A stretch of DNA of 64,000 nucleotides, taken from contig NZ_CP160680.1 of NCBI RefSeq assembly GCF_040784935.1, positions 7,421,802-7,485,801 on the forward strand, read 5' to 3'. The translations under genes and the position numbers were made by a program. Below, in pieces: positions 25,838-34,614 of the stretch. This DNA is from Lewinella sp. LCG006. GTDB taxonomy: Bacteria > Bacteroidota > Bacteroidia > Chitinophagales > Saprospiraceae. A model generated the notes under the pieces. The model was not told where the DNA came from and did not search any database. It saw only the letters and a list, made by a program, of their open reading frames with translations. How positions within the stretch are numbered: the first letter of the stretch is position 1; every line of letters begins with the position of its first letter.

Positions 25838-26287
25838 ATGAAAACCATCAGCACTTCTATCCTAATCGACGCCCCCATTGCTAGTGTTTGGGCGATATTG
25901 ATGAATCAGGAAGCTTACCCTCAGTGGAATCCATTTATTCAGCAACTCAAGGGTGATCTTGCCTCTGGCAATACCATTGAAGCCATCATCCAGCCCCCGG
26001 GGCAAAAGGCAATGCGCTTTACCCCGCTCGTGAAGGTGAACCAGCCAGAGCAAGAGTTTCGCTGGCTGGGTCATCTCTTTTTTCCTGGCATCTTTGACGG
26101 AGAGCATTACTTTTTGCTAGAGGATATCGGCGGAAAGCAGACGAAATTCATCCACGGCGAGCAGTTTCGTGGGCTATTTGCTGGTCTTATCCTTAGATTG
26201 ATTGGGGAGAGTACCAAGGCAGGGTTTGTAGCAATGAACGAGGCGCTGAAGGCACGAGCAGAAACACTTAGTAGCGACCAAAAATAG
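25838..26287 (+). CDS. SRPBCC (START-like) domain protein
   Basis: 149 residues: ISTSILIDAPIASVWAILMN, YPQWNPFIQQLKGDL, FRWLGHLFFPGIFDGEHYFL and TKFIHGEQFRGLFAGLILR follow the polyketide-cyclase/SRPBCC (CoxG/PYR-like) pattern, a hydrophobic-ligand-binding helix-grip fold. Ligand is unknown. It is divergently paired with the AraC regulator, which may control it. Confidence 0.82.
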   Translation: MKTISTSILIDAPIASVWAILMNQEAYPQWNPFIQQLKGDLASGNTIEAIIQPPGQKAMRFTPLVKVNQPEQEFRWLGHLFFPGIFDGEHYFLLEDIGGKQTKFIHGEQFRGLFAGLILRLIGESTKAGFVAMNEALKARAETLSSDQK

Positions 26288-26475
26288 CGCGCTAAAGCAC
26301 ACGAAACCTGCTCGAAAGTGAGGCCGAACAAATACCGTTTTAGATATGCACAATAGGTCCCGATGGGTCAAAGTTGAACGAATTGGCGCGCAGGTAGGAG
26401 GCCGGAGCGCGGGGTGCGGAGCAACCAAGGGCAAAGGATAGGAGCTGCTATGTAGGGAGTAGCGGATAGCCTGGT

Positions 26476-26518
26476 GCCTTCTCCCGTCCCTACTTTTCTA
26501 GTGGGGACGGGAGAAGGC
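26476..26518. repeat. Perfect 15-bp inverted repeat
   Basis: GCCTTCTCCCGTCCC (26476-26490) and its exact complement (26504-26518) around a 13-nt AT-rich loop. It lies between convergent genes but has no T tract on either side, so it is either a factor-independent hairpin of unusual type or a palindromic intergenic repeat. The 190 bp before it are GC-rich (GGCCGGAGCGCGGGGTGCGG) and have no gene. Confidence 0.6.
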
Positions 26519-26535
26519 ATGACCTCAAAAAACAA

Positions 26536-27693
26536 TTAAAGCAGCACCTCCGCCACAAAGAAACCGATGTAAGTGCCTAGTCCTGAACCGAGCGTACCCA
26601 CCAGGATAGAAGGCAGAATAAGGTCGGTACGATGGAGGCTTTTGGCCAAAGCCATGGCGGAAGATGCCCCTCCGACATTGGCCTGGCTGGCGATGGACAC
26701 CAGGTCCCAGTCTTGCTTGAACAAGCCGCCAAGTAGGAAAATGAGCAGGCCATGTACCAAGACAATGCTGGTGGTAAAAATAGTGATGGTGAGGGCCATT
26801 TCGCCGATCTCGCCCAGGGCGGCCAGCTCGCAAAAAGCGCCGATCACCGCCAAGAAGAGATAAACGAAAAACAACCCCAAAAGCTTGGCTCCGCTGATCC
26901 TTTGAATGGCAGGGATTTGTGCTAAAACCAAGGCAATGGTCGTAAGGATGAGAATAGATGGAACCGATAGGCCATAATTAGCCAGCAGCTGGGTGAGCGC
27001 ATCAGCCACCCACAAGGTGCCCGCCCCCAGGGCAAGTAACAAGCCCAATTGCATGGGATCTATGTTTTCGTCTTCACTTTGGATGGCGGTAATTTCTGCG
27101 GCCGTAAGCGGCGTCTGGCCAGTAAGTTGTTGACGTGGCCACCAGCTTTGAAGCAGTTTGGAAATCAGGAGCGTAGCGATCATCCAAAGGGCGGTGAGGA
27201 TATTATCTACCGCTACGGTGCCGGCGTAGAGGTTGCCTTCTTCCATCATGTTGTATTCGATGGCGATGGCGTTGAAATTTACGCTACCGCCCGTGTAAGT
27301 GCCCGTCATCATGCCCGCCAGGGCGCGATAGCTCTCACCCAAGGCGCTGCTCCCACCTACCAACCAGACCGCGAAAACCGCCCCGATAGCCGTACACAGG
27401 GAACCGATGACAAACATGAACAACATGGGCAAACCCGCTTTCTTGAGTTCACTCAAATTGACACCTAATAAAAGAAAGAAAATAGAGATAGGCGCAACGT
27501 AGTGAAAGATGCCGTCGTACAAGACAGACCCCTGCGTAGCAGAAGGGATGATCCCTAAATTAGCCACTACCGCCGTGAGTAAGATGACCAATAAGGTAGT
27601 ACCTAAATACCGTAGAATGGTATGCCTGTTGAGCCATTCGCTGATGACAATATTCAAGGCTAAAATGGCGAGAATAGCGAGGGGAGCTTGCAT
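26536..27693 (-). CDS. DUF819 family membrane protein (YjcL-like permease)
   Basis: 385 residues from the ATG at 27693 (MQAPLAILAILALNIVISEW); a start at 27729 would add 12 residues. About ten membrane spans. Typical DUF819 segments: YDGIFHYVAPISIFFLLLGV, ALAGMMTGTYTGGSVNFNAI, AGTVAVDNILTALWMIATLL and, near the end, VASIASQANVGGASSAMALA in the form SIASQANVGGASSAMALAKS. The glycine-rich discontinuous stretches recall glutamate/sodium and bile-acid symporter folds. Substrate is unknown. Confidence 0.85.
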   Translation of the reverse strand: MQAPLAILAILALNIVISEWLNRHTILRYLGTTLLVILLTAVVANLGIIPSATQGSVLYDGIFHYVAPISIFFLLLGVNLSELKKAGLPMLFMFVIGSLCTAIGAVFAVWLVGGSSALGESYRALAGMMTGTYTGGSVNFNAIAIEYNMMEEGNLYAGTVAVDNILTALWMIATLLISKLLQSWWPRQQLTGQTPLTAAEITAIQSEDENIDPMQLGLLLALGAGTLWVADALTQLLANYGLSVPSILILTTIALVLAQIPAIQRISGAKLLGLFFVYLFLAVIGAFCELAALGEIGEMALTITIFTTSIVLVHGLLIFLLGGLFKQDWDLVSIASQANVGGASSAMALAKSLHRTDLILPSILVGTLGSGLGTYIGFFVAEVLL

Positions 27694-28028
27694 GAAAGAA
27701 GGGCTAAGCGTGGAAGTAAGGAACAGCACGAAAATAAAAAGCGATTTTGTTTTTCACAATAGTTAAATAAGCGCTTCATTTTAAGCCCGTCTGGCCAGCC
27801 GGACAGGCGTTTTAACTATTTGAAAAACCTGAGAAAAATCGCAGTTTATTTTATGCGCAATACTAAGACATCCAAGATAGGAATAAAATTGGTAAAATCG
27901 ATCCTGTGGATCGACCCCTCCAGCGGGACACATTTTGATGATGCTAGTAGCAAGCATACTATCCATTCGGAATCCACTCTAATAGCCTAAATCAGTGCGC
28001 TAAGGGGTCGAAACCTACCCGAACGCAT
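27694..28028. other. Intergenic stretch without a gene
   Basis: Holds an imperfect inverted repeat (AATAGTTAAA near 27760 with TTTTAACTATT near 27811) that encloses GC-rich half-sites (GTCTGGCCAGCCGGAC). The short frames here have no family resemblance. The inverted repeat could be a terminator-like structure or an operator upstream of the DUF819 gene. Confidence 0.4.
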
Positions 28029-28433
28029 TTACCTCCCCCTTTCCACCACCTTTCGGAGTGCCTCTAAATAGATTGCCCAGCAAAAGCTGGTTCGGCGAAA
28101 ATGGTCGTTGATTTTATCCCAGCTGGTATGGGCAAATCGCAGGGTGGTAATGCCATCTTCCCCTTCCTTGAGTTGAAAATGGATTTGGGTAGGCGTCCAG
28201 TCAGCGTCTGCCTGGGTCATTTGCCAGCTTATTTGCAGGGGTGTTGTGATCTCAACGACCTTTGCACGCCAGTCGGAATCTTTGGTAAAGAAAAACTGGT
28301 ATTCTGCACCCAGTGTGGGCTGCCCGGCGGCTTCTGTGGTCCACCAGGAGCACAATCCTTCCGGGGTGGTGATGGCTTTAAAAACACGCTCAGCGGAGGC
28401 CTCGATGGTTAGGAGATGGTGAATGCTTGGCAT
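28029..28433 (-). CDS. AHSA1/SRPBCC domain protein
   Basis: 134 residues. IHHLLTIEASAERVFKAITT, GLCSWWTTEAAG, GAEYQFFFTKDSDWRAKVVE and TTLRFAHTSWDKI are typical of small Activator-of-Hsp90-ATPase-1-like SRPBCC proteins. Ligand-binding helix-grip fold, cytoplasmic; function unknown. It is divergent from the metallophosphoesterase gene. Confidence 0.85.
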   Translation of the reverse strand: MPSIHHLLTIEASAERVFKAITTPEGLCSWWTTEAAGQPTLGAEYQFFFTKDSDWRAKVVEITTPLQISWQMTQADADWTPTQIHFQLKEGEDGITTLRFAHTSWDKINDHFRRTSFCWAIYLEALRKVVERGR

Positions 28434-28505
28434 AATTTGGTCGTTTAGCTCTTTTCAAGATACGCATTTTCTGTAATTTTAGGGATCAAAGAAAAACAAC
28501 GACTT

Positions 28506-30869
28506 ATGCGACTATTGCTAACTTTTGGTTTTACGGTCATCTGTTCCTTTCTTTCCGCACAAACCATACAAGTTCTCCCCTATCTCCAAAAAGCAACACC
28601 TAACGGTATTTACGTTCTTTGGGAAACCGACCAGGGAGAAGAAAGCACGCTAGAATGGGGCCCAACAACCGATTTAGGCAATACGACCACAGGCAATACA
28701 ACGACAACGACTGCCAGCACCCGCATGCACGAGGTGCAACTGACGGGCCTGGAACGGTTTACGACCTACTATTACCGCGTAAAAACGGGCAGTGCGGTAT
28801 CTGACATCTTCAGTTTTAAAACGCCTCCTTTTGCCAGTGACAATGAGTCGTTTCGCCTACTCGCCATGAGCGATATGCAACGCGACGGTAACCAACCAGA
28901 TAAATATCGTGAGATTATCCAGGATGGGGTGATTCCTTACCTCAATGATCATTTCAGCGGTACCCTTACCGAGGAGCTGGCACTGGTGATGATCCCTGGC
29001 GATTTGGTAGAAAATGGCAATGTCTACAGCCAGTGGAAAGACCACTTCTTCACACCAGCGCAGCCACTCCTTAGCCGCATCCCCATCTATCCGGTGCCCG
29101 GGAATCACGAAAATAATTCAAATACCTTTTTCCAATATTTCAACCTGCCCGACAATGGGAGCGCAGGCTCGGAAGAACATTGGTGGTACCATGATTATGG
29201 TAATCTGCGCATCATTGGGCTCGACTCTAATGGTCCTTACACCACGCAGCAACAGTTGGACTGGTTGGCAGATGTTTTGGCCACGACTTGTGACAATGAG
29301 GAGATTGATTTCGTCTTCGCCCAGCTTCATCATCCTCATCTTTCGGAATTATGGCTACCAGGAGAGTCTAATTTCACCGGTGAGGTCATCCAGCGATTAG
29401 AGGATTTTAGCAGCTCTTGCGGCAAGCCGAGCATCCATTTTTTCGGACACACGCATGGTTACTCTCGTGGCCAGTCGCGGGATCACAAACACCTTTGGGT
29501 GAATGTAGCTACGGCAGGTGGCGCCATCGACCATTGGGGAGATTACCCGCAGGCGGATTATGATGAATTTACGGTTTCCCGCGATGAATGGGGATTTGTA
29601 ACGGTGGATATTACAGCTGGTGAAGCACCACAATTCACCCTAAAAAGAATCAGCCGGGGGAACGAAGCCAACTTTCTAGACAATATGCTGGTTGATAGCC
29701 TGACGGTACGTAAAGCCGATCAGCAAGTAGATCAACCTACTGCCATCTTCCCTAATTTCGACCTTGTTTCTCCAGAATGTGTTTTACTCAAGGCGGGTGA
29801 TTTCTCTTCCGTTGTACCAGACGCCACCCACGGGCAAAGTCATTGGCAGGTTTTCGCCGATTGCGACGACCTCTCCAATCCCGTAGCTGAACGCTGGAAA
29901 AGCTACCAAAACCTCTACTTCAACGAAGACACCCAAGCCGGCGACGACCTCACCGATGAGCGGATCACCGGGCTCGCTCCCAATACCAACTACTGCTGGC
30001 GGGTACGCTACCGCGATCGCGAGCTTAACTGGAGTGAATGGTCGGAAATCGTACCTTTTGCCACAGGCAATTCTTCTTTTTCCAATAATCTATTGCTCAA
30101 TCCCGGGGCAGAAAACCTACTCCAATACTGGAATGCTACCCAAGGGATCACCGAAGCACTGACTTCTGGAGAATGCAATGGCATTGCTCCTCACAGTGGC
30201 AGCTACTACTTTGCCGTAGGCGGCTTGTGCGAAGAAAGTCCTTTTGCTCAATGTGTCCAGGAAATCAATGTAGTCGCCTTTGCTGACTCGATTGATACCG
30301 GCAACTGGCAGGCCAATTTCGGCGGCTACCTTGCCAATTTCTCCGGCAGTGATCGCCCGGCACTCTACTTGCGATTTCTGAATGAAGCGGGCACGGTATT
30401 GGACACAATCGCTGAATTTGCCAGTTTAAGCAGCAACTGGACGCTGGTAGATGAATTTCATAGTATTCCTCCCCAAACCCGCTTGATTGAGTTTGTACTC
30501 ACAGGCACCCGCAATGCCGGCACGGATAATGATAGTTATTTTGATGACTTGTTTTTGCGCGTGGGTAACATGACTGACGCTTGCTCAGAATACATCACGG
30601 GCAACTCTTCGGCATCTCCTCCTGCGAAATCACTACAGGTAGCTCCCAACCCTTGGTCGAATACTTGCCGGATACTGTTGCCGAATGCCAGTGCCGAAGA
30701 AATGACCCTTCACCTAACCAATGACATTGGCCAGAAGGTTCCCGTTCGCTTTACTCAAGAGGGCAATCAGTTCTTACTGGAACGATCAAGTCTAAGTGCA
30801 GGGATTTATTTCTTCAGCATAAGACAGGCTGGCGTACTGATAGGAAGTGGCCGATTTGTAGTGGAGTAG
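28506..30869 (+). CDS. Secreted purple-acid-phosphatase-like metallophosphoesterase with T9SS sorting domain
   Basis: 787 residues. Signal peptide (MRLLLTFGFTVICSFLSAQ). Residues about 20-100 are an FN3-like domain of the purple-acid-phosphatase N-terminal type (PYLQKATPNGIYVLWETDQG). The calcineurin-like core has AMSDMQRDG, PGDLVENG, VPGNHENN, AQLHHPHL and FGHTHGYSRG, giving all metal ligands. Residues about 410-520 form another FN3-like domain (GLAPNTNYCWRVRYRDRELN), then a carbohydrate-binding-like jelly roll (LLNPGAENLLQYWN). The end (LQVAPNPWSNTCRILLPNAS, GIYFFSIRQAG) is a type A T9SS sorting domain. Likely a cell-surface or released phosphatase or nucleotidase. Confidence 0.88.
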   Translation: MRLLLTFGFTVICSFLSAQTIQVLPYLQKATPNGIYVLWETDQGEESTLEWGPTTDLGNTTTGNTTTTTASTRMHEVQLTGLERFTTYYYRVKTGSAVSDIFSFKTPPFASDNESFRLLAMSDMQRDGNQPDKYREIIQDGVIPYLNDHFSGTLTEELALVMIPGDLVENGNVYSQWKDHFFTPAQPLLSRIPIYPVPGNHENNSNTFFQYFNLPDNGSAGSEEHWWYHDYGNLRIIGLDSNGPYTTQQQLDWLADVLATTCDNEEIDFVFAQLHHPHLSELWLPGESNFTGEVIQRLEDFSSSCGKPSIHFFGHTHGYSRGQSRDHKHLWVNVATAGGAIDHWGDYPQADYDEFTVSRDEWGFVTVDITAGEAPQFTLKRISRGNEANFLDNMLVDSLTVRKADQQVDQPTAIFPNFDLVSPECVLLKAGDFSSVVPDATHGQSHWQVFADCDDLSNPVAERWKSYQNLYFNEDTQAGDDLTDERITGLAPNTNYCWRVRYRDRELNWSEWSEIVPFATGNSSFSNNLLLNPGAENLLQYWNATQGITEALTSGECNGIAPHSGSYYFAVGGLCEESPFAQCVQEINVVAFADSIDTGNWQANFGGYLANFSGSDRPALYLRFLNEAGTVLDTIAEFASLSSNWTLVDEFHSIPPQTRLIEFVLTGTRNAGTDNDSYFDDLFLRVGNMTDACSEYITGNSSASPPAKSLQVAPNPWSNTCRILLPNASAEEMTLHLTNDIGQKVPVRFTQEGNQFLLERSSLSAGIYFFSIRQAGVLIGSGRFVVE

Positions 30870-31075
30870 GAAGCCTTCAGGTGCGGGGTGCGATTTTCAG
30901 TGCGAAGTGCGAGGTCCGGCCGTAATTGTGTGATCGCAATCTACGATTGGAGTTAGATACGAATTTAGGTGCGGGGGTGCGTATAGACTAACCCTTACAC
31001 ACCTTAACACCTACCCAACCTTTACCCTTTTTCCAGCTTGCAAAATTTTACCTTCATTAAGTATATAAAACAAAC
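30870..31075. repeat. Intergenic GTGCGGGGTGCG and GTGTAAG-type repeats
   Basis: Right after the stop there are degenerate units of GGTGCGGGGTGCG (30880 and 30970), also seen near 26412. They are followed by CCCTTACACACCTTAACACC and TACCCAACCTTTACCC (about 30992-31027), the complement form of the GTGTAAG repeat found after 6806. No gene is visible. Confidence 0.5.
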
Positions 31076-31109
31076 CAGCCGCTTGCTATCCTAAGACAAC
31101 AAGCGGCTG
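31076..31109. terminator. Hairpin terminator, probably bidirectional
   Basis: Perfect 10-bp stem CAGCCGCTTG/CAAGCGGCTG, 14-nt loop, followed by ATTTTAACT on plus and GTTTGTTTTATAT on minus. The 124 bp from here to the stop at 31234 contain nothing else. Confidence 0.65.
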
Positions 31110-31233
31110 ATTTTAACTCTCTATACATCGAGTACTTAGTTAAAAAGCTGATGTTTGGTATAACATCCATTTAGGTTTATCAAATCCCTATACCCTATAC
31201 CAAGTACCTCGTACTGTGAAGTTAAACTTCACA

Positions 31234-32145
31234 TTAGTCGATCTTCTGAGCAGCCAGATCTGGGTTTAGCAGATCGTAAAACTGGTTCAGTTTAGGTAGA
31301 ATGATGATCCGCGTACGGCGGTTGGTAGCACGGCCGGCAGCAGTATCATTGCTGGCGAGTGCATTGTACTGACCACGTCCCGCAGCAATCAAGCGATTGG
31401 GATCAACACCGTGGGTAATTTGCAGCGCGCGAGCTACCGAAGTTGCCCGTAGTACACTCAAGTCCCAGTTGTCTTTCACACAAGCACTGCTGATCGGCAC
31501 ATTGTCGGTGTAGCCTTCTACCATCACTTCCATATCAGGGCGAGACTTCACGATTTGGGCGATTTTACCCAATACTTCCGTAGCACGTGCTGTGATGTTG
31601 TAGCTACCACTTTCGTAGAGCATCTTATCCGACAAGTTGATAAAAACCACGGTTTTGTCAACTTCGATTTCCACATCTTCATCTTCGATGCCTTTCGCCA
31701 ATACCCCTTTCAGGTTGACCGCCAGCGCCAGGTTGATAGAGTCGGCTTTCGTCTTGGCCAATTGTAGCATCTGAATGTATTTGTCTTTGCCATCCAGCTG
31801 AGACAAGGTGGTAGAAACATTGTTGCTTGCAGACTGAGAAAGGGTCGTCAAATTGCCTAATTGTTCTACGGTACGGTCACGCTGTGCTTGCACGTCTTTG
31901 ATCTGATCTTGCAATTGCTGGATCTGTTCAGTGCGGCCTTGCAGCAAAGCAGTAAGGCGTACTCTTTCCTGCTCACAGGTATTAAATTGGTTGCTCAACC
32001 GGCTAATATCAATGGCGCATTGCTCTTCCATTTTGTTTGCAGCTTCCAGCTCTGCCTGTAAGGCATCGTACTGTTTTTTGCTTACGCAGGAAATCAACAA
32101 GGGCAGTATTGCCAGCATCACCAACAGACTTTTCATAAACTTCAT
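31234..32145 (-). CDS. OmpA family lipoprotein (peptidoglycan-binding)
   Basis: 303 residues from the ATG at 32145 (MKFMKSLLVMLAILPLLISC), or 300 from 32136; the longer open frame begins inside a palindromic repeat element and its first 20-odd codons are element sequence. Lipobox LLISC gives an acylated cysteine. Residues about 30-120 are a coiled coil (LQAELEAANKMEEQCAIDIS onward). The C-terminal OmpA domain has YESGSYNITARATEVLGKIA, VMVEGYTDNVPISSA, NWDLSVLRATSVARAL and the conserved D/R peptidoglycan contacts (ATNRRTRIII). It anchors the outer membrane to the cell wall. Confidence 0.88.
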   Translation of the reverse strand: MKFMKSLLVMLAILPLLISCVSKKQYDALQAELEAANKMEEQCAIDISRLSNQFNTCEQERVRLTALLQGRTEQIQQLQDQIKDVQAQRDRTVEQLGNLTTLSQSASNNVSTTLSQLDGKDKYIQMLQLAKTKADSINLALAVNLKGVLAKGIEDEDVEIEVDKTVVFINLSDKMLYESGSYNITARATEVLGKIAQIVKSRPDMEVMVEGYTDNVPISSACVKDNWDLSVLRATSVARALQITHGVDPNRLIAAGRGQYNALASNDTAAGRATNRRTRIIILPKLNQFYDLLNPDLAAQKID

Positions 32146-32176
32146 AAGGACTTTGAATTTTGGGTGGTTGATAGAG

Positions 32177-32340
32177 TAGACTTGTTCTGTTGGGATCATT
32201 TCGGGGGCAAATCGCGCCTTATCTTCCCACACTGTGCCTTTTTCAAGTCGCTTAGCTACGGCTAGGCTCCTTAAAAAAGACTTCGCGTGGTCGATAATGC
32301 ATCAATTTTCCTACCAAACTGACCCAGCAGAACAAGTCTA
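32177..32340. repeat. TA-flanked palindromic element, subfamily 1, copy 1 (MITE-like)
   Basis: 164 bp bounded by TA at each end. Termini TAGACTTGTTCTGTTGGG and CCCAGCAGAACAAGTCTA. The copy at 52042-52205 is its reverse complement with about six differences and identical length. Internal arms (CTTTTTTAAG/CTTAAAAAAG type with TAGC/GCTA; GCGCCTTATC/GATAATGCATC) make the unit an imperfect palindrome throughout. It ends 31 bp before the OmpA-family ATG. Confidence 0.82.
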
Positions 32341-32437
32341 GTAATTTTGATAGTAATACTTTAGACTATAACCGTAACAAGGTGTCACCATCAAATGTGC
32401 GTTTCAAGAAAATAATTTTGAATTATTTTTCATTTGA

Positions 32438-34321
32438 TTAGTTCCGAATCAATGGCAAACGCACCTGTGACGGGTATTTTGCGGAGTGGTGTACCTTGTT
32501 ATGAGCTACAACGCCTTTGGCTTCGTCGTAATTATTGCCACCCGTATTTAAGTTACGCTCAAAACGAGGAAAATTACTGCTGGAAACTTCTATCCTGATT
32601 TGGTGCCCTTTAGCAAAGTAATTGCTGGTGGAAAGCGCCGTAAGATCCACTTTGTAGACCTCTCCTTCTTTCATAAACACCTCCTTGTCGTAGCCCTCGC
32701 GGTAACGCACTCTTTGGATGGTTTCATCCAGGTTGTAAGCAGTGCCATCGGGATAAACATCGATAAGTTTTAGCGTAAAATCGGTATCTTTTGCATCAGA
32801 ACTAATGTAAAGGGTACATTCTACCGATCCAGTCAATTCTACCCCTTCGGCAAGCGGCGGGGTGCTGTATACCAGGATATCGTTGCGGGTTTCCATTTGT
32901 TGCTGATCAAAGGAACCTCCTTCGACGGCATTGCCGGTGCAGCAGACATTTCCACCGTAAGACATCACCGGATTGTGGGGATCGTAGGTAAAACTATCGG
33001 GGCGATCAGTTTTGGGCATGGTGGTCGTCAGTTTACCATTGCCGTAGAGGCTATTGGCACCTCCTTCGCTGTCCAGGTAGTAGGTCTCCATCTTTGCAGC
33101 AGCGGGTGGCCATTGCTCAGCGGTTTGCCACTTGTTGCTTCCCATGGTGTAGTAAGTCACGCGTGGTGTTTTTTCCAGGACATCGTTCTTTTCGCCCTTC
33201 AGCCAGTAGTCAAACCAGCCGTAAATCAGCGCATCGTAATCGTAGCGGGCATCACCTACCGAGCGCTCGCCAACGATGGTATTCTCCGTTGCGCGCGTGT
33301 AGCGGCAGTGTAAGGTGGGTGCAATAAAGAGGTATTGGTGATCGCGCACATCCGGGGCCGCATTCTTTCTGGCGTGATTGAATAAAGCTAAATTGGGCGT
33401 GATGGATACATCGTACCAGCTACAGAACCAAAAGCTGGGCACCGCCAATACCATATCGTCGTGGTAAAGCCCGCCCTTGTACCAGTCGGGATCATTGGGC
33501 TTGCGCTGGATCATGTCTTCGTAAATACCTTTTGGTCCTTGCTGGTTTTCAATAATTTCCGACACCGGCAAATGCGCCAGTCCTTCCTTCCAGTCAACCC
33601 GAGGGTACTCCGGCGACATATCATAAAAGCGTTGTAGGCGGCGCAGGTCTTCCGTTGAAATCCCTTCCGGCAAGCGCGGCGCCATGGGGTCGTGCTGAAC
33701 GGAATACAGCCAGGCCGTGAAGAGCATCTGCTGCGCTCCACCGCGGTACCAGTTGCCCTGTTCGTAAATATCGCCTACACGACCTACCCCGGCGCCATAG
33801 CCCATGGGTACCATGGCCGCGTGGGAAGGGTGATCCAGGGCAGCAACGGCCATCTGCCACTCAGCGGTAGAAGAACATCCGTAGGTGCCGATTTTGCCAT
33901 TGCACCATTCCTGGTCTTTCATCCAGCTAAAGGCATCGTAGCCATCGGTGAGCGGTACGCCGAGAATGTCCCATTTGCCTTCCGAAAAGTAACGGCCGCG
34001 CTCATTTTGCACTACATAAGCATAGCCCCGCGACACGGCCTCATAAGCACTGGTATAAGTACGGGTGCGCTCTTCGCCATCGCCGTAAGGATTGAAATTG
34101 TAAGGCGTCCGCGAAAAAATAACCGGGACTTTAGCATCCCCTTTCGGGCGGTAGATATCGGTAGCAAGCCGTACGCCATCGCGCATCGGCATCATTACTT
34201 TTTGCTCAATGACGGCAATTTCAGCCAGTCGTTGATATTCGCTTGATTCCTGAGCGGCAAGGCTCGAATAAGCACTGACAATTAGTACGAATAGTAATAA
34301 TTTAGAAATAAGGTTAATCAT
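32438..34321 (-). CDS. CocE/NonD family hydrolase (X-Pro dipeptidyl-peptidase S15-like)
   Basis: 627 residues with signal peptide ([20 protein letters not shown], cut near AQES). The alpha/beta-hydrolase part begins with [20 protein letters not shown] and FSRTPYNF, has [16 protein letters not shown] and the nucleophile motif [14 protein letters not shown] (serine in GCSST). Between are cap helices ([20 protein letters not shown]). The last 200 residues are the jelly-roll PepX_C-like domain ([40 protein letters not shown]). Family members cleave X-Pro peptides, cocaine-like esters, glutaryl-acyl groups or similar; substrate unknown. Periplasmic or secreted. Confidence 0.9.
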   Translation of the reverse strand: MINLISKLLLFVLIVSAYSSLAAQESSEYQRLAEIAVIEQKVMMPMRDGVRLATDIYRPKGDAKVPVIFSRTPYNFNPYGDGEERTRTYTSAYEAVSRGYAYVVQNERGRYFSEGKWDILGVPLTDGYDAFSWMKDQEWCNGKIGTYGCSSTAEWQMAVAALDHPSHAAMVPMGYGAGVGRVGDIYEQGNWYRGGAQQMLFTAWLYSVQHDPMAPRLPEGISTEDLRRLQRFYDMSPEYPRVDWKEGLAHLPVSEIIENQQGPKGIYEDMIQRKPNDPDWYKGGLYHDDMVLAVPSFWFCSWYDVSITPNLALFNHARKNAAPDVRDHQYLFIAPTLHCRYTRATENTIVGERSVGDARYDYDALIYGWFDYWLKGEKNDVLEKTPRVTYYTMGSNKWQTAEQWPPAAAKMETYYLDSEGGANSLYGNGKLTTTMPKTDRPDSFTYDPHNPVMSYGGNVCCTGNAVEGGSFDQQQMETRNDILVYSTPPLAEGVELTGSVECTLYISSDAKDTDFTLKLIDVYPDGTAYNLDETIQRVRYREGYDKEVFMKEGEVYKVDLTALSTSNYFAKGHQIRIEVSSSNFPRFERNLNTGGNNYDEAKGVVAHNKVHHSAKYPSQVRLPLIRN

Positions 34322-34614
34322 GAGCGTTTTGGTTTGGTATGTTTTGAACTTGGGGAAGATAAAGATTTTCGGGCAAACTTTTTTGGCAATGCAGTGAACT
34401 AAGCTCCTCAGCTAATGAGGTACAATGAACGAAATCATGCATACTTTTGAAAACCTTACATCTTACCGAAAATAGGAGACCGTTTTCTGTCAGCGGCCCT
34501 CTAACTGGTATTTTTTATCGAAATTGAAACAGATCCTCGACAAAACCGTAAGTAAACCTAATATCATGAATTGATACCCGTCTGCCAAGGCAGAATTAAC
34601 AACGCGAAGTAACC

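Noticed and set aside
27781-27966. 61-codon minus-strand frame upstream of the DUF819 gene
   Set aside because: Short, no family resemblance, overlaps an inverted repeat.
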